Below are positions 1 through 11,000 of a DNA stretch of 64,000 nt, piece after piece. Numbering within the stretch: the stretch's first letter is position 1; the number at the start of each line of letters is the position of its first letter. This stretch comes from Alphaproteobacteria bacterium (GTDB lineage Bacteria; Pseudomonadota; Alphaproteobacteria; Sphingomonadales; Sphingomonadaceae): contig JAFAZW010000039.1 in the NCBI GenBank assembly GCA_019239415.1, forward strand, positions 25,018 to 89,017, in the 5' to 3' direction. Both the position numbers and the translations under genes were made by a program. Below the pieces are notes generated by a model. That model was not told where the DNA came from, did not search any database, and saw nothing but the letters and a program-made list of their open reading frames with translations.

Positions 1-1313
1 CCCTCGGTCTCGACGAAGACGAGTTCGTTCGCGCTACCAAGGCGACGTTCAAGCTCGGCATCGAATTCGTCGGCTGGCGCGGCGACGGTCATCGCTACAT
101 GCACGCCTTCGGGCCGGTCGGGCGTGAGCTCGGCATCGTCTCCTTCCACCATTATTGGCGCCGCGCGCGTGCGCTCGGGCTTGCCCAGGAGCTCGGCGCC
201 TACAGCTTCAACGCGGTCGCCGCGCAGCAGGACCGGTTCGGCCGCACCCTCCCCGCCGGCACCAGCCTCGCCGCGCCGCCCTACGCCTTCCATTTCGACG
301 CCGGCCTCTACGCCGCTTTCCTGCGCCGCTATGCCGAAGCGCGCGGCGTCCGGCGGGTGGAGGGCAAGGTCGTCGAAGCCGCCAGGGGGGACTCCGGCAT
401 CGCGAGCGTCAGGCTGGAGAGCGGCGAGAGCGTCGCGGGCGAGCTGTTCATCGACTGCTCCGGATTTCGCGGCCTGCTCATCGAGCAGGCGCTCGGCGCG
501 GGATTCGAGGATTGGTCGCACTGGCTCCCGTGCGACCGCGCCATGGCGATGCCGTGCGCGCATAGCGGCGGCTTCACGCCCTACACCCGCGCCACCGCCC
601 GTTCCGCCGGCTGGCAGTGGCGGATTCCGCTCCAGCACCGGATCGGCAACGGCTACGTCTATTCCTCCGCCCACCTCTCCGACGACGAGGCCGCCGCCGC
701 CCTGCTCGCCAACCTGGACGGCGAGCCGCTCGGCGACCCGCGCGCGCTGCGCTTCGCCGCCGGCCGCCGCCGCAGCGCCTGGGTCGGCAATTGCGTCGCT
801 CTCGGCCTCGCCGCGGGCTTCCTCGAGCCGCTCGAATCGACTTCCATCCACCTTGTCCAGTCGGGCCTCGTCCGGCTGCTTCAGTTGCTTCCTTCGCCCA
901 GCGGCATCGGCGCCGCCGAGGTGGCCGAGTACAACCGCCAGACCCGCTTCGAATGGGAGCGGATCCGCGACTTCCTGATCCTCCACTACAAGGCGACGGA
1001 TCGGCCGGAGCCGCTGTGGCGGGCGGCGGCGGCGATGGAGATCCCGCCGTCGCTCGCCGACAGGATATCGCTGTTCCGCGAGGCGGGCCGCGTCTTCCGC
1101 GAAGGCGAGGAGCTGTTCACCGAAAACGGGTGGGTGCAGGTGCTCATCGGCCAGGGCATCGTCCCCGAGAGCTGGCACCCGCTCGCCGAGCTCTTGAGCG
1201 AGGATGAGCTCGGCGGCTTCCTCGCCACCGTCAAGCGCCAGATCGACCACCATTCCGCGGCCTGGCCGCTCCACCGCGACATCGTCGCCCGCATCGCCGG
1301 AAGCCCCGCATGA
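1..1313 (+). CDS. Tryptophan halogenase family protein, 3' part
   Basis: The gene is cut by the left window edge; the reading frame is open from base 3 and the start lies outside. The family are FAD-dependent enzymes that use reduced flavin, oxygen and chloride or bromide to halogenate aromatic rings. Visible family features are FVGW followed by Y-M-H-A-F-G near the left edge and the late LESTSIHLVQ stretch that closes the flavin site. The N-terminal FAD-binding GxGxxG segment is not in the window. The stop overlaps the start of the GH31 gene by four bases (ATGA), so the two are probably co-translated. In related bacteria such genes often sit in TonB-dependent sugar-uptake loci, and the real substrate may not be tryptophan. 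Confidence 0.85.
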   Translation, partial: LGLDEDEFVRATKATFKLGIEFVGWRGDGHRYMHAFGPVGRELGIVSFHHYWRRARALGLAQELGAYSFNAVAAQQDRFGRTLPAGTSLAAPPYAFHFDAGLYAAFLRRYAEARGVRRVEGKVVEAARGDSGIASVRLESGESVAGELFIDCSGFRGLLIEQALGAGFEDWSHWLPCDRAMAMPCAHSGGFTPYTRATARSAGWQWRIPLQHRIGNGYVYSSAHLSDDEAAAALLANLDGEPLGDPRALRFAAGRRRSAWVGNCVALGLAAGFLEPLESTSIHLVQSGLVRLLQLLPSPSGIGAAEVAEYNRQTRFEWERIRDFLILHYKATDRPEPLWRAAAAMEIPPSLADRISLFREAGRVFREGEELFTENGWVQVLIGQGIVPESWHPLAELLSEDELGGFLATVKRQIDHHSAAWPLHRDIVARIAGSPA

Positions 1314-3721
1314 TCGTCCGCCTGCTCGCCGCTCTCCTCCTGCTCCTCGCCGCCGGCCACGCCTCGGCGGCGCCGCTGACGCACCGCGCGGACGGCGTGG
1401 AGCTGCGGACGCCGGCGCTCGCCTGGCGAGTGACGGCCCTCACCGACCAGATCCTGCGCGTGCGCATCGGCCCCGCCGGCCGCTTTGCCGAAGATGCGAG
1501 CTGGGCGGTGCCGGCGGCGGTCCGCGCACAACATGTCGCGGTCGCCGCGACCGCCGACGGGTTCGCGACGGCGGCCCTGCGGGTGCGCTTCGCCGGCGGC
1601 CGCCTCGTCGTCGAGGACAAAGCCGGCAGAGCGATTGCCGTCGACGATGGGGCGCCGGTGAAGCTCGACGGGGGCGCCTTCACCCTGCGCAAGCGGCTGC
1701 CGCTGGGCACCCACATCTTCGGCCTCGGCGACAAGACCGGGGGGCTCGACCGGCTCGGCAAGACCTTCGTCGACTGGAACACCGACGCTTTCGGCTTCTC
1801 CTCCGCCGACGACCCGATCTACAAGTCGATCCCGTTCTTCATCGCCGTCGGCGGGGAAGCGGGCAGCTACGGCATCTTCCTCGACAACACCCGCCGCACC
1901 TGGTTCGATTTCGGCCACAAGGAGGAGGGCGTCCTCGCCTTTGGCGGCCCCGGCGGCCCGATCGACTATTACATCATCGCCGGTCCGAGCACCGCCGAAG
2001 TCGTTCGCCGCTATACCGACTTGACCGGCAAGGCGCCGCTCACCCCGCTCTGGGCGCTGGGCTACCAGCAATCGCGCTACAGCTACATGTCGGCGGACGA
2101 GGTGCGGCAGGTCGCCGCGCGCCTGCGCGCCGAGCGGGTCCCCACGGACGTCCTGTGGATGGACATCGATTATCAGGATCGCAACCGGCCCTTCACGATC
2201 AACACCGGGACGTTCCCCGACATGAAGGGACTGGTCGCGGGCCTGCGCCGCGACGGCTTCCGGGCCATCACCATCACCGACCTCCACGTCGCCCACCTGC
2301 CGGGTCAGGGCTACGCGCCCTATGACGGCGGCGCGGCGATCGATGGGTTCGTCCACAATCCGAACGGCAGCGTGTACGTCGCGCCCGTCTGGCCGGGCCC
2401 CTCCGTCTTTCCCGACTTCACCGACGCGAAGGTGCGCGCCTGGTGGGGCACGTTGTTCCGCCGCCAGGTCGAGGACGGCATCGCCGGCGCCTGGAACGAC
2501 ATGAACGAGCCGGCCATCTTCGAGACGCCGACCAAGACGATGCCGCTCGACGTCGTCCACCGCATCGCGTCGGACGATTTCAAGCCGCGCAACGCGAGCC
2601 ACGCCGAGATCCACAACGTCTACGGCATGGAGAATACGCGGGCGACCTGGGAGGGCCTCCGCCGCCTCGCCCCCGACGAGCGCGCCTTCGTCATGACACG
2701 CGCGAGCTATGCGGGCGGGCAGCGCTACGCCGTCACCTGGACCGGCGACAATTCGGCGACGTGGGACCATTTGAAGCTGTCCGTCCAGCAGATCATCAAC
2801 CTCGGCCTGTCGGGCTTCTCCTACAGCGGCGCCGACGTCAGCGGCTTCGCGGGCGGGCCGTCGCCCGACCTCCTCACCCGCTGGTTCGAGATCGGCGCCT
2901 TCTACCCCGTCTTCCGCGACCACAGCGCAACGGGCACGCCGCGGGTCGAGCCGTGGGTCGACGGACCCGAGCACCTGGCCATCCGCCGCCGCTTCGTCGA
3001 GGAGCGCTATCGGCTGCTGCCCTATCTCTACGCGCTCGCCGACGAGAATGCCCGCCTCGGCGACCCGATCCTGCGGCCCGTCTTCTACGATCATCCCGGC
3101 GCGCTGAAAATGGGCTGCGACCAGTCCTTCGCCTTCACGCTCGGCCGCGACCTGTTGATCGCGCCGCCGCCGCATCCGGAGAGCCCGGCCAAGTACGATA
3201 TCTGTCTGCCGCCCGGGGGCTGGTACGATTACTGGATCGGGCTTCCCGCCGGCACGGCGGCCGGTGCGGCGAAGGGGGAGACGATCCAGGCGCTGCCGGC
3301 GCTCGACCGGCTGCCCGTCTTCGTCCGGGCGGGCGCGATCGTCCCGCGCCAGCCGCTCGTCCAGTCGACCGCCGAAACGCCGCAGGGCCCGCTGCGCCTC
3401 GATATCTACCCCGGGCCGGACTGCCGCGGCACGCTCTATGCCGACGACGGCCATTCGACCGCCTACGAGAAGGGAGGCTTCTTCCGCCAGGCGGTGCGCT
3501 GCTTCTCGGACCAGGGGGGCCTGCGCATCGCCTTCTCGGCGCCCGAAGGACGCTTCCAGCCCTGGTGGCGCGATATCGCCGTCACCGTCCACGGCCGTGC
3601 CGCCCCGGCGCACGTAAGTAGCGGCGGCCGCGATGTGAATACGCACTATGATGAGCGTGCGCGCACGGTCGCGTTCACCATCGAAAGTCCACGGGAAACG
3701 ACTATCCTGCTTCACGACTGA
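1310..3721 (+). CDS. Exported GH31 family alpha-glucosidase
   Basis: An 803-residue glycoside hydrolase of family 31, which releases glucose or related sugars from the non-reducing end of alpha-glucans with retention. Residues 1-21 form a signal peptide (hydrophobic LLAALLLLLAAG, then ASA-A), so the enzyme probably works in the periplasm. The core barrel carries LWMDIDYQDR, the nucleophile motif GAWNDMNEP with Asp397, and WTGDNSATW with the likely acid/base Asp480. A C-terminal beta-sandwich ends in the typical DDGHSTAYEKG region. It overlaps the halogenase gene upstream by four bases. Exact substrate (maltose, isomaltose, xyloside) cannot be told by eye. Confidence 0.93.
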   Translation: MIVRLLAALLLLLAAGHASAAPLTHRADGVELRTPALAWRVTALTDQILRVRIGPAGRFAEDASWAVPAAVRAQHVAVAATADGFATAALRVRFAGGRLVVEDKAGRAIAVDDGAPVKLDGGAFTLRKRLPLGTHIFGLGDKTGGLDRLGKTFVDWNTDAFGFSSADDPIYKSIPFFIAVGGEAGSYGIFLDNTRRTWFDFGHKEEGVLAFGGPGGPIDYYIIAGPSTAEVVRRYTDLTGKAPLTPLWALGYQQSRYSYMSADEVRQVAARLRAERVPTDVLWMDIDYQDRNRPFTINTGTFPDMKGLVAGLRRDGFRAITITDLHVAHLPGQGYAPYDGGAAIDGFVHNPNGSVYVAPVWPGPSVFPDFTDAKVRAWWGTLFRRQVEDGIAGAWNDMNEPAIFETPTKTMPLDVVHRIASDDFKPRNASHAEIHNVYGMENTRATWEGLRRLAPDERAFVMTRASYAGGQRYAVTWTGDNSATWDHLKLSVQQIINLGLSGFSYSGADVSGFAGGPSPDLLTRWFEIGAFYPVFRDHSATGTPRVEPWVDGPEHLAIRRRFVEERYRLLPYLYALADENARLGDPILRPVFYDHPGALKMGCDQSFAFTLGRDLLIAPPPHPESPAKYDICLPPGGWYDYWIGLPAGTAAGAAKGETIQALPALDRLPVFVRAGAIVPRQPLVQSTAETPQGPLRLDIYPGPDCRGTLYADDGHSTAYEKGGFFRQAVRCFSDQGGLRIAFSAPEGRFQPWWRDIAVTVHGRAAPAHVSSGGRDVNTHYDERARTVAFTIESPRETTILLHD

Positions 3722-3823
3722 ACGTAAAACGAAATCATCGTCGCGGAGCCTCGACAACACGACCAATTTACATCAGTCTCTTTGTGATCCGTCTCAGGGG
3801 CGAGACGAGGCAAGGGGGCTGAT

Positions 3824-5920
3824 ATGGTTGCTGGTCTTTCGCGCAAGCAAATTCTTCTTTTTGCAACGGCTTTGACCGCCGCGTCGGCGGCGGCGGCGGC
3901 ACCGCCGGCGCCCGCGCAGGACGTCGTCAGCCCGCCGGTGCTCCGTGCCACCAATGCACCGCCCAGCGCGAAGCTGCTTACCGCGACGCCGCGCGCACCG
4001 GCCGCCCAGGGCACGCGGGTCCTCGACCTCAACATCGAATATGTCGACAACAAGATCTTCAACCCGGCGGAAGGCCGCGCCGATCCCGTGCACCTGCGCG
4101 GCTATACCGGCACCGGGATGGACCCGAACGCCCCCTATGTGTCGCCGACCATCGAGATCCGGCCCGGCGAGACGGTGCGGATCAACCTCAACAACAAGCT
4201 GAAGCCGGTCACGGACCCGCGCTTCGACCATGGTTGCGGTCCGGCCGACCAGCATCCCGATACGCCGCACTGCTTCAACGGCACCAACCTCCACACCCAC
4301 GGCCTGTGGGTGAATCCCTCGGGCAATGGCGACAATGTGCTGCTGTCGATCAATCCCGGAGTGAAGTTCACCTACGAATATAATATCCCGGACGACCATC
4401 CCTCCGGGACCTTCTGGTATCACACGCACCGCCACGGCTCGACGGCGCTGCAGGTCTCGAGCGGCATGGCCGGCGCGCTCATCATCCGTGGCGACCGGTT
4501 GCCCACGGCAAGCGCGAACGGCGACCTCGACACGCTGCTGCACGGGATGACGGAACGCGTGCTCGTCTTCCAGCAGATCCAATATGCCTGCCTCGACGCG
4601 CAGGGGAACGCGAAGACGAACGCCGACGGCACCTATCGCTGCGATCCTGCCCATGACGGCAAGCCGGCGGATGTCGGCGTGATCGAGAATTACGGCGTGT
4701 TCGGCCCCGGCTCCTGGCCCGCCTCCGGGCGCTACACCTCGATCAACGGGCTCGTCATCCCGACCTTCCACACCCGGCAGGGGCAGATCGAGCGGTGGCG
4801 GATGATCCACGGCGGCGTGCGCGACACGATCAGCCTGCGCTTCGTCAAGGCGGTGCCGAACATCAGCCAGATCCGCGCGCCCAAGGGCTCGAAGGAGCTC
4901 ATCGCCTCGGCCTGCACCGGGGCGACGCTCCCCTACGAGCTGGTCGCCGCCGACGGCCTCACCCTCGCCGCGGCTCAGAAGGTCCCCGTGGCGGTGTTCC
5001 AGCCCGGCTACCGGTTCGACGCCCTGATGGTGTTCCCGGAGCCCGGCACCTATTGCGTCCTCGACCAGGAATCGCCGTCGCAGGGGACGGTCGGCGGCGC
5101 CAAGGTGCCGACGGCGTTGATGGGCTTCGTCGAGGTCGCGCCGGGGACGCCGGTCGGCCCCGATCCCACCCCCTACGTCCAGAAGGCGCTCGTCGCGGCC
5201 GCGGGCCTGGCGATGCCGCCCGCGGTGCGGCCGGCGGTCGTCGCCGACCTCGAGCGCGGCCTGCGCTTCACCCGCTTCGTACCGCACCCGACGATCCCGG
5301 CCGGCGAGGTGACCGGGACGCAGGAGCTGACCTTCTACATCGACGTCACCAATCCCAGCGCCGGCGTGAAGTTCGAGGTCGGCAACACGCTCCAGACCGC
5401 GAGCGTCAGGCCCTACGATCCGAACCGGATCGACCGCCAGTTGAAGCTCGGCGGGGTCGACGAGTGGACTCTCCAGTCCCATTTCGTGAGCCACCCGTTC
5501 CACATCCACGTCAATCCGTTCCAGGTGGTGTCGATCACCGATCCCACCGGCAAGGACGTCAGCGCCGCCGGGGCGGTGGACGATTACGGGGTGAGCATCA
5601 ATCCGGGCATGCTGCCGGACCCGCAATATCCGGGCCTCAAGGGCGTCTGGAAGGACACGTTGTGGATCAAGAGCCTGATCGGCGACGGCAGCAACATCCC
5701 GCCGGGCACCAGCGGCATCTACACGATCAAGGTCCGCACCCGCTACCAGCGCTATATCGGCGAATACGTTCTCCACTGCCACATCCTCGACCATGAGGAC
5801 CAGGGCATGATGCAGAACGTCGCGGTGGTGCTGCCGCAGGGCGATTATGCCGCCAGCGCGCGCGGCGAGGCGGCCGGCGCCGGCACCGCCAGCGGCCCCA
5901 ACCCCCACGGACCGCATTGA
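3824..5920 (+). CDS. Exported multicopper oxidase
   Basis: A 698-residue multicopper oxidase with all four copper-binding motifs: H157-T-H159 in NLHTHGLW, H200-T-H202-R-H204 in WYHTHRHG, H557-x-x-H560-x-H562 in HPFHIH, and H651-C652-H653 with H657 and axial M662 in HCHILDHEDQGMM. Such enzymes couple one-electron oxidation of phenols, bilirubin-like pigments or metal ions to reduction of oxygen to water. An N-terminal hydrophobic stretch ending in AAAAP suggests export. It is longer than typical laccases (about 500) because of loop insertions between the second and third domains. The preceding gap of about 100 bp suggests its own promoter. Confidence 0.93.
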   Translation: MVAGLSRKQILLFATALTAASAAAAAPPAPAQDVVSPPVLRATNAPPSAKLLTATPRAPAAQGTRVLDLNIEYVDNKIFNPAEGRADPVHLRGYTGTGMDPNAPYVSPTIEIRPGETVRINLNNKLKPVTDPRFDHGCGPADQHPDTPHCFNGTNLHTHGLWVNPSGNGDNVLLSINPGVKFTYEYNIPDDHPSGTFWYHTHRHGSTALQVSSGMAGALIIRGDRLPTASANGDLDTLLHGMTERVLVFQQIQYACLDAQGNAKTNADGTYRCDPAHDGKPADVGVIENYGVFGPGSWPASGRYTSINGLVIPTFHTRQGQIERWRMIHGGVRDTISLRFVKAVPNISQIRAPKGSKELIASACTGATLPYELVAADGLTLAAAQKVPVAVFQPGYRFDALMVFPEPGTYCVLDQESPSQGTVGGAKVPTALMGFVEVAPGTPVGPDPTPYVQKALVAAAGLAMPPAVRPAVVADLERGLRFTRFVPHPTIPAGEVTGTQELTFYIDVTNPSAGVKFEVGNTLQTASVRPYDPNRIDRQLKLGGVDEWTLQSHFVSHPFHIHVNPFQVVSITDPTGKDVSAAGAVDDYGVSINPGMLPDPQYPGLKGVWKDTLWIKSLIGDGSNIPPGTSGIYTIKVRTRYQRYIGEYVLHCHILDHEDQGMMQNVAVVLPQGDYAASARGEAAGAGTASGPNPHGPH

Positions 5921-5925
5921 GCCTC

Positions 5926-5954
5926 TGCCTCCCCGTCCTGCGGACGGGGAGGCA
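5926..5954. terminator. Bidirectional intrinsic terminator-like hairpin
   Basis: A perfect 13-bp stem (TGCCTCCCCGTCC and its complement) with a TGC loop lies between the convergent multicopper oxidase and pbpC genes. There is no strong T-tract, but the position and stem strength suit termination from both sides. Confidence 0.65.
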
Positions 5955-5956
5955 AC

Positions 5957-8080
5957 TCACCGCATCGTGAAGACGCTCTTGTCGAGGATGCGGCCGCCGG
6001 GATCGACGAGCGCCAGGGTGTGGCGGCCGGGGCCGGGCAGGACGAGGGGCCCCTCGGCGGCCTCGCCGGCGTCGCGGCCGTCGAGGCTCAATCGCTCACC
6101 CGACACGGCCCCCACCGTCTTCAGCCGGACGCGCTGGCTCCTGACCGGGATGTCCGGGTCGAGGGCGTAGACCGTTCCCGACAGCGGGCTGACGATGCGC
6201 GGACGGCGCGCCGCGGGCGGCGCTTCGGCGAGATTTGGCTGGCCGGTGCCGGCGAGGAACCATTCGCGCCGCGCCGGCTCGTTGGGCCCGCCGAAGGCGA
6301 CCGCGCGCGTTTCGATACCCCCCGGCGGTGCCGGCCGGGTGCCGGGGCGGCCGGCGTGGAGGGCGAGCATGACTTCGCGCCATACCGGCGCCGCGCCGCT
6401 GGCGCCCGACACGCGGGTCATGCTGTCGCCTTCCGCATTGCCGATCCACACGGCGACGGTGAAGCGGCTCGAGAAGCCGACGCACCAATTGTCGCGCATC
6501 CCCTTCGACGTGCCGGTCTTGGCGGCGGCCCAGAAGGGCAGGCGGAGCGCGGAATCGAGGCCGAAGGTCCCGGCGCGGGCCCCGGCGTCGGCCATCATGT
6601 CGGCGACGATCCACGCCGTGCGCGGGTCGGCGACCGGGCGCGGCTCGCCGGGCGCGTCGTCCATGCGGAGCCGAAGCGGTCGATAGCGGCCGAGCTCGCC
6701 GAGCGCGCGATAGGCGGCGGCCTGCTGCAGCAGGGTGACCTCCGCCGAGCCGAGCGCGAGGCTGTAGCCGTAATAGTCGCCGTCCTGGGTCAGGCCCTTA
6801 TAGCCGAGGTCCCACAGCCGGTCGCGAAAGTCCTCGACGCCGTCGAGCAGAAGGGCGCGCACCGCCGGGACGTTCAGCGATCCGGCGAGGGCGGTGCGGA
6901 CGCTGACCGGCCCCTTGAACTCGTGGTCGTAATCTTTGGGCACGTAGAGGCCGGAGGCGGTGTCGAGCTGGACCGGGCTGTCGTCGAGGATCGACGCGGC
7001 GGTGAGGAAGCCGCGCTCCATCGTCTGCGCGTAGAGGAAAGGCTTCAGCGTCGAGCCGGCCTGCCGATACGCGTCGGCATTGTCGACCGACGGCGCCGTC
7101 GAGGCGCCGCCGGCGACGCCGCCGACATAGGCGAGCACGTCGCCGGTGGCGTTGTCGACCACCACGACCGAGCCGTCGCGGGCGCGGTCGCCGAGGCCGA
7201 GGAGCTGGCGGCGCAGCGCCCCGGCGGCGAGACGCTGAACCCCGGCATCGATCGTGGCGACCACCGTCTCCCCCGGATGGTCGAGCAACTTGCGGGCGAG
7301 ATGCGGGGCGAGGCCGGGATCGTCGGCGAGGCGGCGGTTCGGTCCGGTCATCTCGGCCGCGGCGGCGGTCAGGCTGGCGCAGTCGGCCCGGTGCGCGAGC
7401 CGGCAGGCCCGCCGCGCCACGGCGCCGGGATCGGCCTGCGGCGCGGGCAGCAGGGCGGCGAGCAGCAGCGCGTCGTCCGGGCCGAGCGCGGCGGGGCTGC
7501 GACCGAACAAGGCGCGCGCGGCGGCGCCGATCCCCTGCACTTCGCCGCGGAACGAGGCGAGGTTGAGATAGGCTTCGAGGATCTGGTCCTTGCTCCAGCT
7601 CGCCTCGACGGCGCGGGCGGCGCGGAGCTGGCGGATCTTTTCGCGCAGCGAGCGGGCGCCCGGCCCGCCGAGCTGCGGCGCGAGGAAGCCCGCCACCTGC
7701 ATCGACAGGGTGCTCGCCCCGCGTGCGTGGCGGCCGCGCACCGCCGCCCAGGCCGCCCCGGCGAGCCCGCGCCAGTCGACGCCGTTGTGGCTGGCGAACC
7801 GCCGGTCCTCCGCCTGCACGACCGCCTGCCGGACCGAAGGCGCGACCTGCCCGAGCGGCACCCATTCGAGCCGCCGCACGGCCATGTCCAGCCGCACCGT
7901 CTGCAGCAGCCGACCGTTGCGGTCCCTGAGCCACGCCTCGCTCGGTCGCCATGCCGCCTTGGCCTCGTCGTAGGAGGGGAGGGGCGGCGGCGCGGTCCAC
8001 AGGTCGAGCGCCGCGAGCAGCAGCAAAGGCGTCAGCACCCACAGGCTCGGCCTGCGCCGCAGCCACGCGGCCACCGTCAC
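5957..8080 (-). CDS. pbpC: Penicillin-binding protein 1C (bifunctional glycosyltransferase/transpeptidase)
   Basis: A 707-residue class A PBP of the PbpC type, anchored by one N-terminal membrane segment (about residues 11-28). The GT51 domain shows Glu91 in QAEDRRF and GASTLSMQ at 121-128. The transpeptidase domain has the serine motif S343-T-L-K346, S401-L-N and K521-T-G-T-S. The final 90 residues are the BiPBP_C domain (IVSPLSGTVYALDPDIP onward). The GTG start overlaps the stop of the alpha-2-macroglobulin gene (GTGA). The open frame extends upstream, but that part is shadow sequence of the neighbour. Pairing with an alpha-2-macroglobulin matches the known pbpC-yfhM association, thought to protect or repair the envelope after protease or host attack. 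Confidence 0.95.
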   Translation of the reverse strand: MTVAAWLRRRPSLWVLTPLLLLAALDLWTAPPPLPSYDEAKAAWRPSEAWLRDRNGRLLQTVRLDMAVRRLEWVPLGQVAPSVRQAVVQAEDRRFASHNGVDWRGLAGAAWAAVRGRHARGASTLSMQVAGFLAPQLGGPGARSLREKIRQLRAARAVEASWSKDQILEAYLNLASFRGEVQGIGAAARALFGRSPAALGPDDALLLAALLPAPQADPGAVARRACRLAHRADCASLTAAAAEMTGPNRRLADDPGLAPHLARKLLDHPGETVVATIDAGVQRLAAGALRRQLLGLGDRARDGSVVVVDNATGDVLAYVGGVAGGASTAPSVDNADAYRQAGSTLKPFLYAQTMERGFLTAASILDDSPVQLDTASGLYVPKDYDHEFKGPVSVRTALAGSLNVPAVRALLLDGVEDFRDRLWDLGYKGLTQDGDYYGYSLALGSAEVTLLQQAAAYRALGELGRYRPLRLRMDDAPGEPRPVADPRTAWIVADMMADAGARAGTFGLDSALRLPFWAAAKTGTSKGMRDNWCVGFSSRFTVAVWIGNAEGDSMTRVSGASGAAPVWREVMLALHAGRPGTRPAPPGGIETRAVAFGGPNEPARREWFLAGTGQPNLAEAPPAARRPRIVSPLSGTVYALDPDIPVRSQRVRLKTVGAVSGERLSLDGRDAGEAAEGPLVLPGPGRHTLALVDPGGRILDKSVFTMR

Positions 8081-11000
8081 GGCGCGACCTCGAGCGGCGC
8101 GTTCGGCACGCTCGCGCGGATTTCGGGCGAGTACATCGCCTCGACATGGGTCGGCGGCAGCTGGAAGCGACCGGTGCTGTTGATCCGCACGGCATATTCG
8201 ATGCTCGTCTTCCCCCGCGGCAGCCAGCCGTAATAGGCCCGCCAATAGCCGTGGCTGCGCTCGATGTAGCTCGGCCACCAGCCGTCTGTCCCGCTCGCCT
8301 TCTCGGCCAGCAGCGACGACTGGCCGCCGCCGCCGACGATCGAGCCGCCGGCCGGAACCGGATCCTCGACCACCACCCAGCTGCGTGCGGCGAACGCCTC
8401 GATGGTGAGCCGCACTTTCATCACGTCGCCGCGGCTGACCGCGTTCGGCGCCTTCCGAACGAGGAAGCTCACTTCCCGCGAGACGCGGTAACCCGCGAAG
8501 CTCGGCGCCGTCAGCGGCACCGCCGCCCGCACGGAGACGAACGCCCAGGGCTGGGGCCCGCCGCTGTGCGAAAGCAGCAAAGGCGTCTCCGCCGCCGGCA
8601 GCGCGAAGTGCGCCGGCTGCGGGTTCGGCCACGGCCGGCTCAGCGTCTCGCCGCGCAGCTGCACCGTCGTCACCCCGGTCGCCGCGCCGGGATAGGCCGC
8701 GGCGAAGCGGCGGACGGCAAGCGTGCCCCAGGCATTGGCGGGAGTGGTGTCCCAATGGCCGCGCTGCTGCCGCATCGCGACCCCGATCATCATCTTCGGC
8801 GCCTCGTCGTTCCAGCCGGGCCGTCCCGTCGCCACCATCAGCGCGCGGATCGCCATCTCGTCGCCGCTGATCATCATCCACCACGGCGCGGTGCCGTTGT
8901 CGGTGACGTCGAGCCGCGTGCCCTCATAGGCAAGGTGCGAGCGCAGCGCCTGCTCCGCCGCCTGCTTCGGCCGTGGGCCGACGCCGGGCGTCTTGTCGAG
9001 GATGACGATCCAGTCGGCCAGCGCCGACGTCGGCATGTCCCTGAGCGGCATCGCCACGCGGAGCGCCATCGCCGGGGTCGACCGGTTGTTGCGGGCGAGC
9101 GCGGCGAGCGCGGCGATCCGCAGCACCCGCGCGTCGTAAGGCGCCTCGGTGGCTTCCTTGAGCCGTCCGTCGACGACGTTGCGCAACGCCTCCATCATCT
9201 TGGCGTGCGGTACGTCGGGCCATGCGAGCCCCGCCTCCGCGGTGATCGATGCCGCATAGGCGGTGAGCGCGATCGAGCCTTCCTGATGGTCGCCGGGCCA
9301 GTAGCGCAGCAGGCCGTTGTCGGCGACGTAGTGCGGCAGCTCGGCCATCAGCTTGGTCCAGGCGTCGCGGTCGTCCAGCGCGATGAGCTTCGACAGCCGC
9401 TGCTCGAAGCAGCCGTAGGGATAGGCCGCCATATAGGCTCGTACGCCGGTCAGCGACGGCGCGGGCGAGGCGGTCAGCGCCACCTCGATGCCGCCGCGCC
9501 CGGGCAGCGCGCCGCCGGGCGGACCGACGGGCAGGCTGAGGTTCGGCGACAGGCGCAGGAAGGTCGCCGCCCATGTCTCCTCGGGCACCGGCGGCACCAC
9601 CTGCTGGTCGACGACGATCCGGTCGCCGGCCTGGCCGCCATTGACGCGCGCGCTGACCGTCCAGCGCAGCGAGTCCGTCTCCGGCGCCGTCACGCGCCAG
9701 GAGACCGGCACGGCGCCGCCGGCGGGAACGGTGACCGTCTGCGGCTTCAGCCCGCCCGCGAGCGGGGTCACTTCCGCGGTGGCCGTCACCTTGAGGTCGC
9801 GCTCGGTGCTGTTTCTCAGCGTGAACACCGTGTCGAACGCATCGCCCGAGCGGACCAGCGGCGGCACGCCGGAATAGAGGCCCAGGTCCTGCACCGTGCG
9901 GATGTTGGCGGAACCGGTGCCGAACAGATCCTCGCCCGCCGTCGCAACGGCGACCAGCTTGTAGGAGGAGAGCGCGTCGGCGAGCGGCACCTGCACGGTG
10001 GCGCGGCCGTGCTCGTCGAGCGGGACACGCCCCTTCCACACCAGCAGCGGCCGGAAGTCGGAGCGGGCGAGCGCCGACAGGTCGCCGCCGCCGCCGCCGC
10101 CGGCGGCGAGCGCCTTGCGGCCGTAATGGCGTTTGCCGACCACCTGCATCTGCGCGGTCGAGGTGAGGACCGAGAGCGGCCTTTCCTCCATCATCGAGTC
10201 GAGCAGGTCCCAGCTGTCGTTGGGCGACAGGATCAGCAGCGCCTCGTCGACGGCGGCGAAAGCGATCTCCGCCTCGCGCGGCGCCTTGCCGCCGGGGCCG
10301 GTGACCTGGACGGCGACGCTCGCGGTGTCGCGGACATGATATTTCTCGCGCTCGGGCTTCACCGCGACCTTCAATTCGTGCGCTTCCCAGCCGACCTTCA
10401 CCTTGGCGATGCCGAGCCGGTAGGCAGGCTTGGCGAGGTCGACGAGCGCGGTCGGCTGGGAGGGATCGTTGAAGAAGGGCAGGTGCCACTTCTTCGCGAA
10501 TTCGGCGATCCACACGCGCCAGCCGGAGACGCGGCCCCTGACCGCCATCACCGATATGAAGGCGTCGGGCGCGTAGCTTCCCGCCATCGGCACCTCGATC
10601 ACCGGGTCCTTGCCCGAAATCTGCGTGACGAAGGAGGAAAGCACCCCTTCGCGCTCCACCGTGACCAGCGCCGTCGCTTCGCGGAACGGCATGCGCACCT
10701 GCAGCCTGGCCGTGTCGCCCATATGGTAGGATTTGGCGTCCGGAATGACGTCCATGCGGTCGCCATTGTCGCCGCCGAACCACCAGTCGTCGTCGCCCGC
10801 GAGGTAGACGGAGGTGACCGCGCGCGCCTCGTTGCCGGCGCTGTCGCGGGTCGTCGCCATCGCCAGCACCTCGCCGGAGACGCCCGGGTCGAGCGTGCAT
10901 TCGACCATGCCCTGCGCGTCGGTGACGCCGCCGCAATGCGCCGCGAGCTTCGTCGTGCGCGCATTGTTGTCGAAGGCGTAGAAGCCGCCGATCAGCCGTC

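Noticed and set aside
986..3766. 926-codon open frame on the minus strand
   Set aside because: Antisense shadow of the halogenase and GH31 genes with no recognisable domain.
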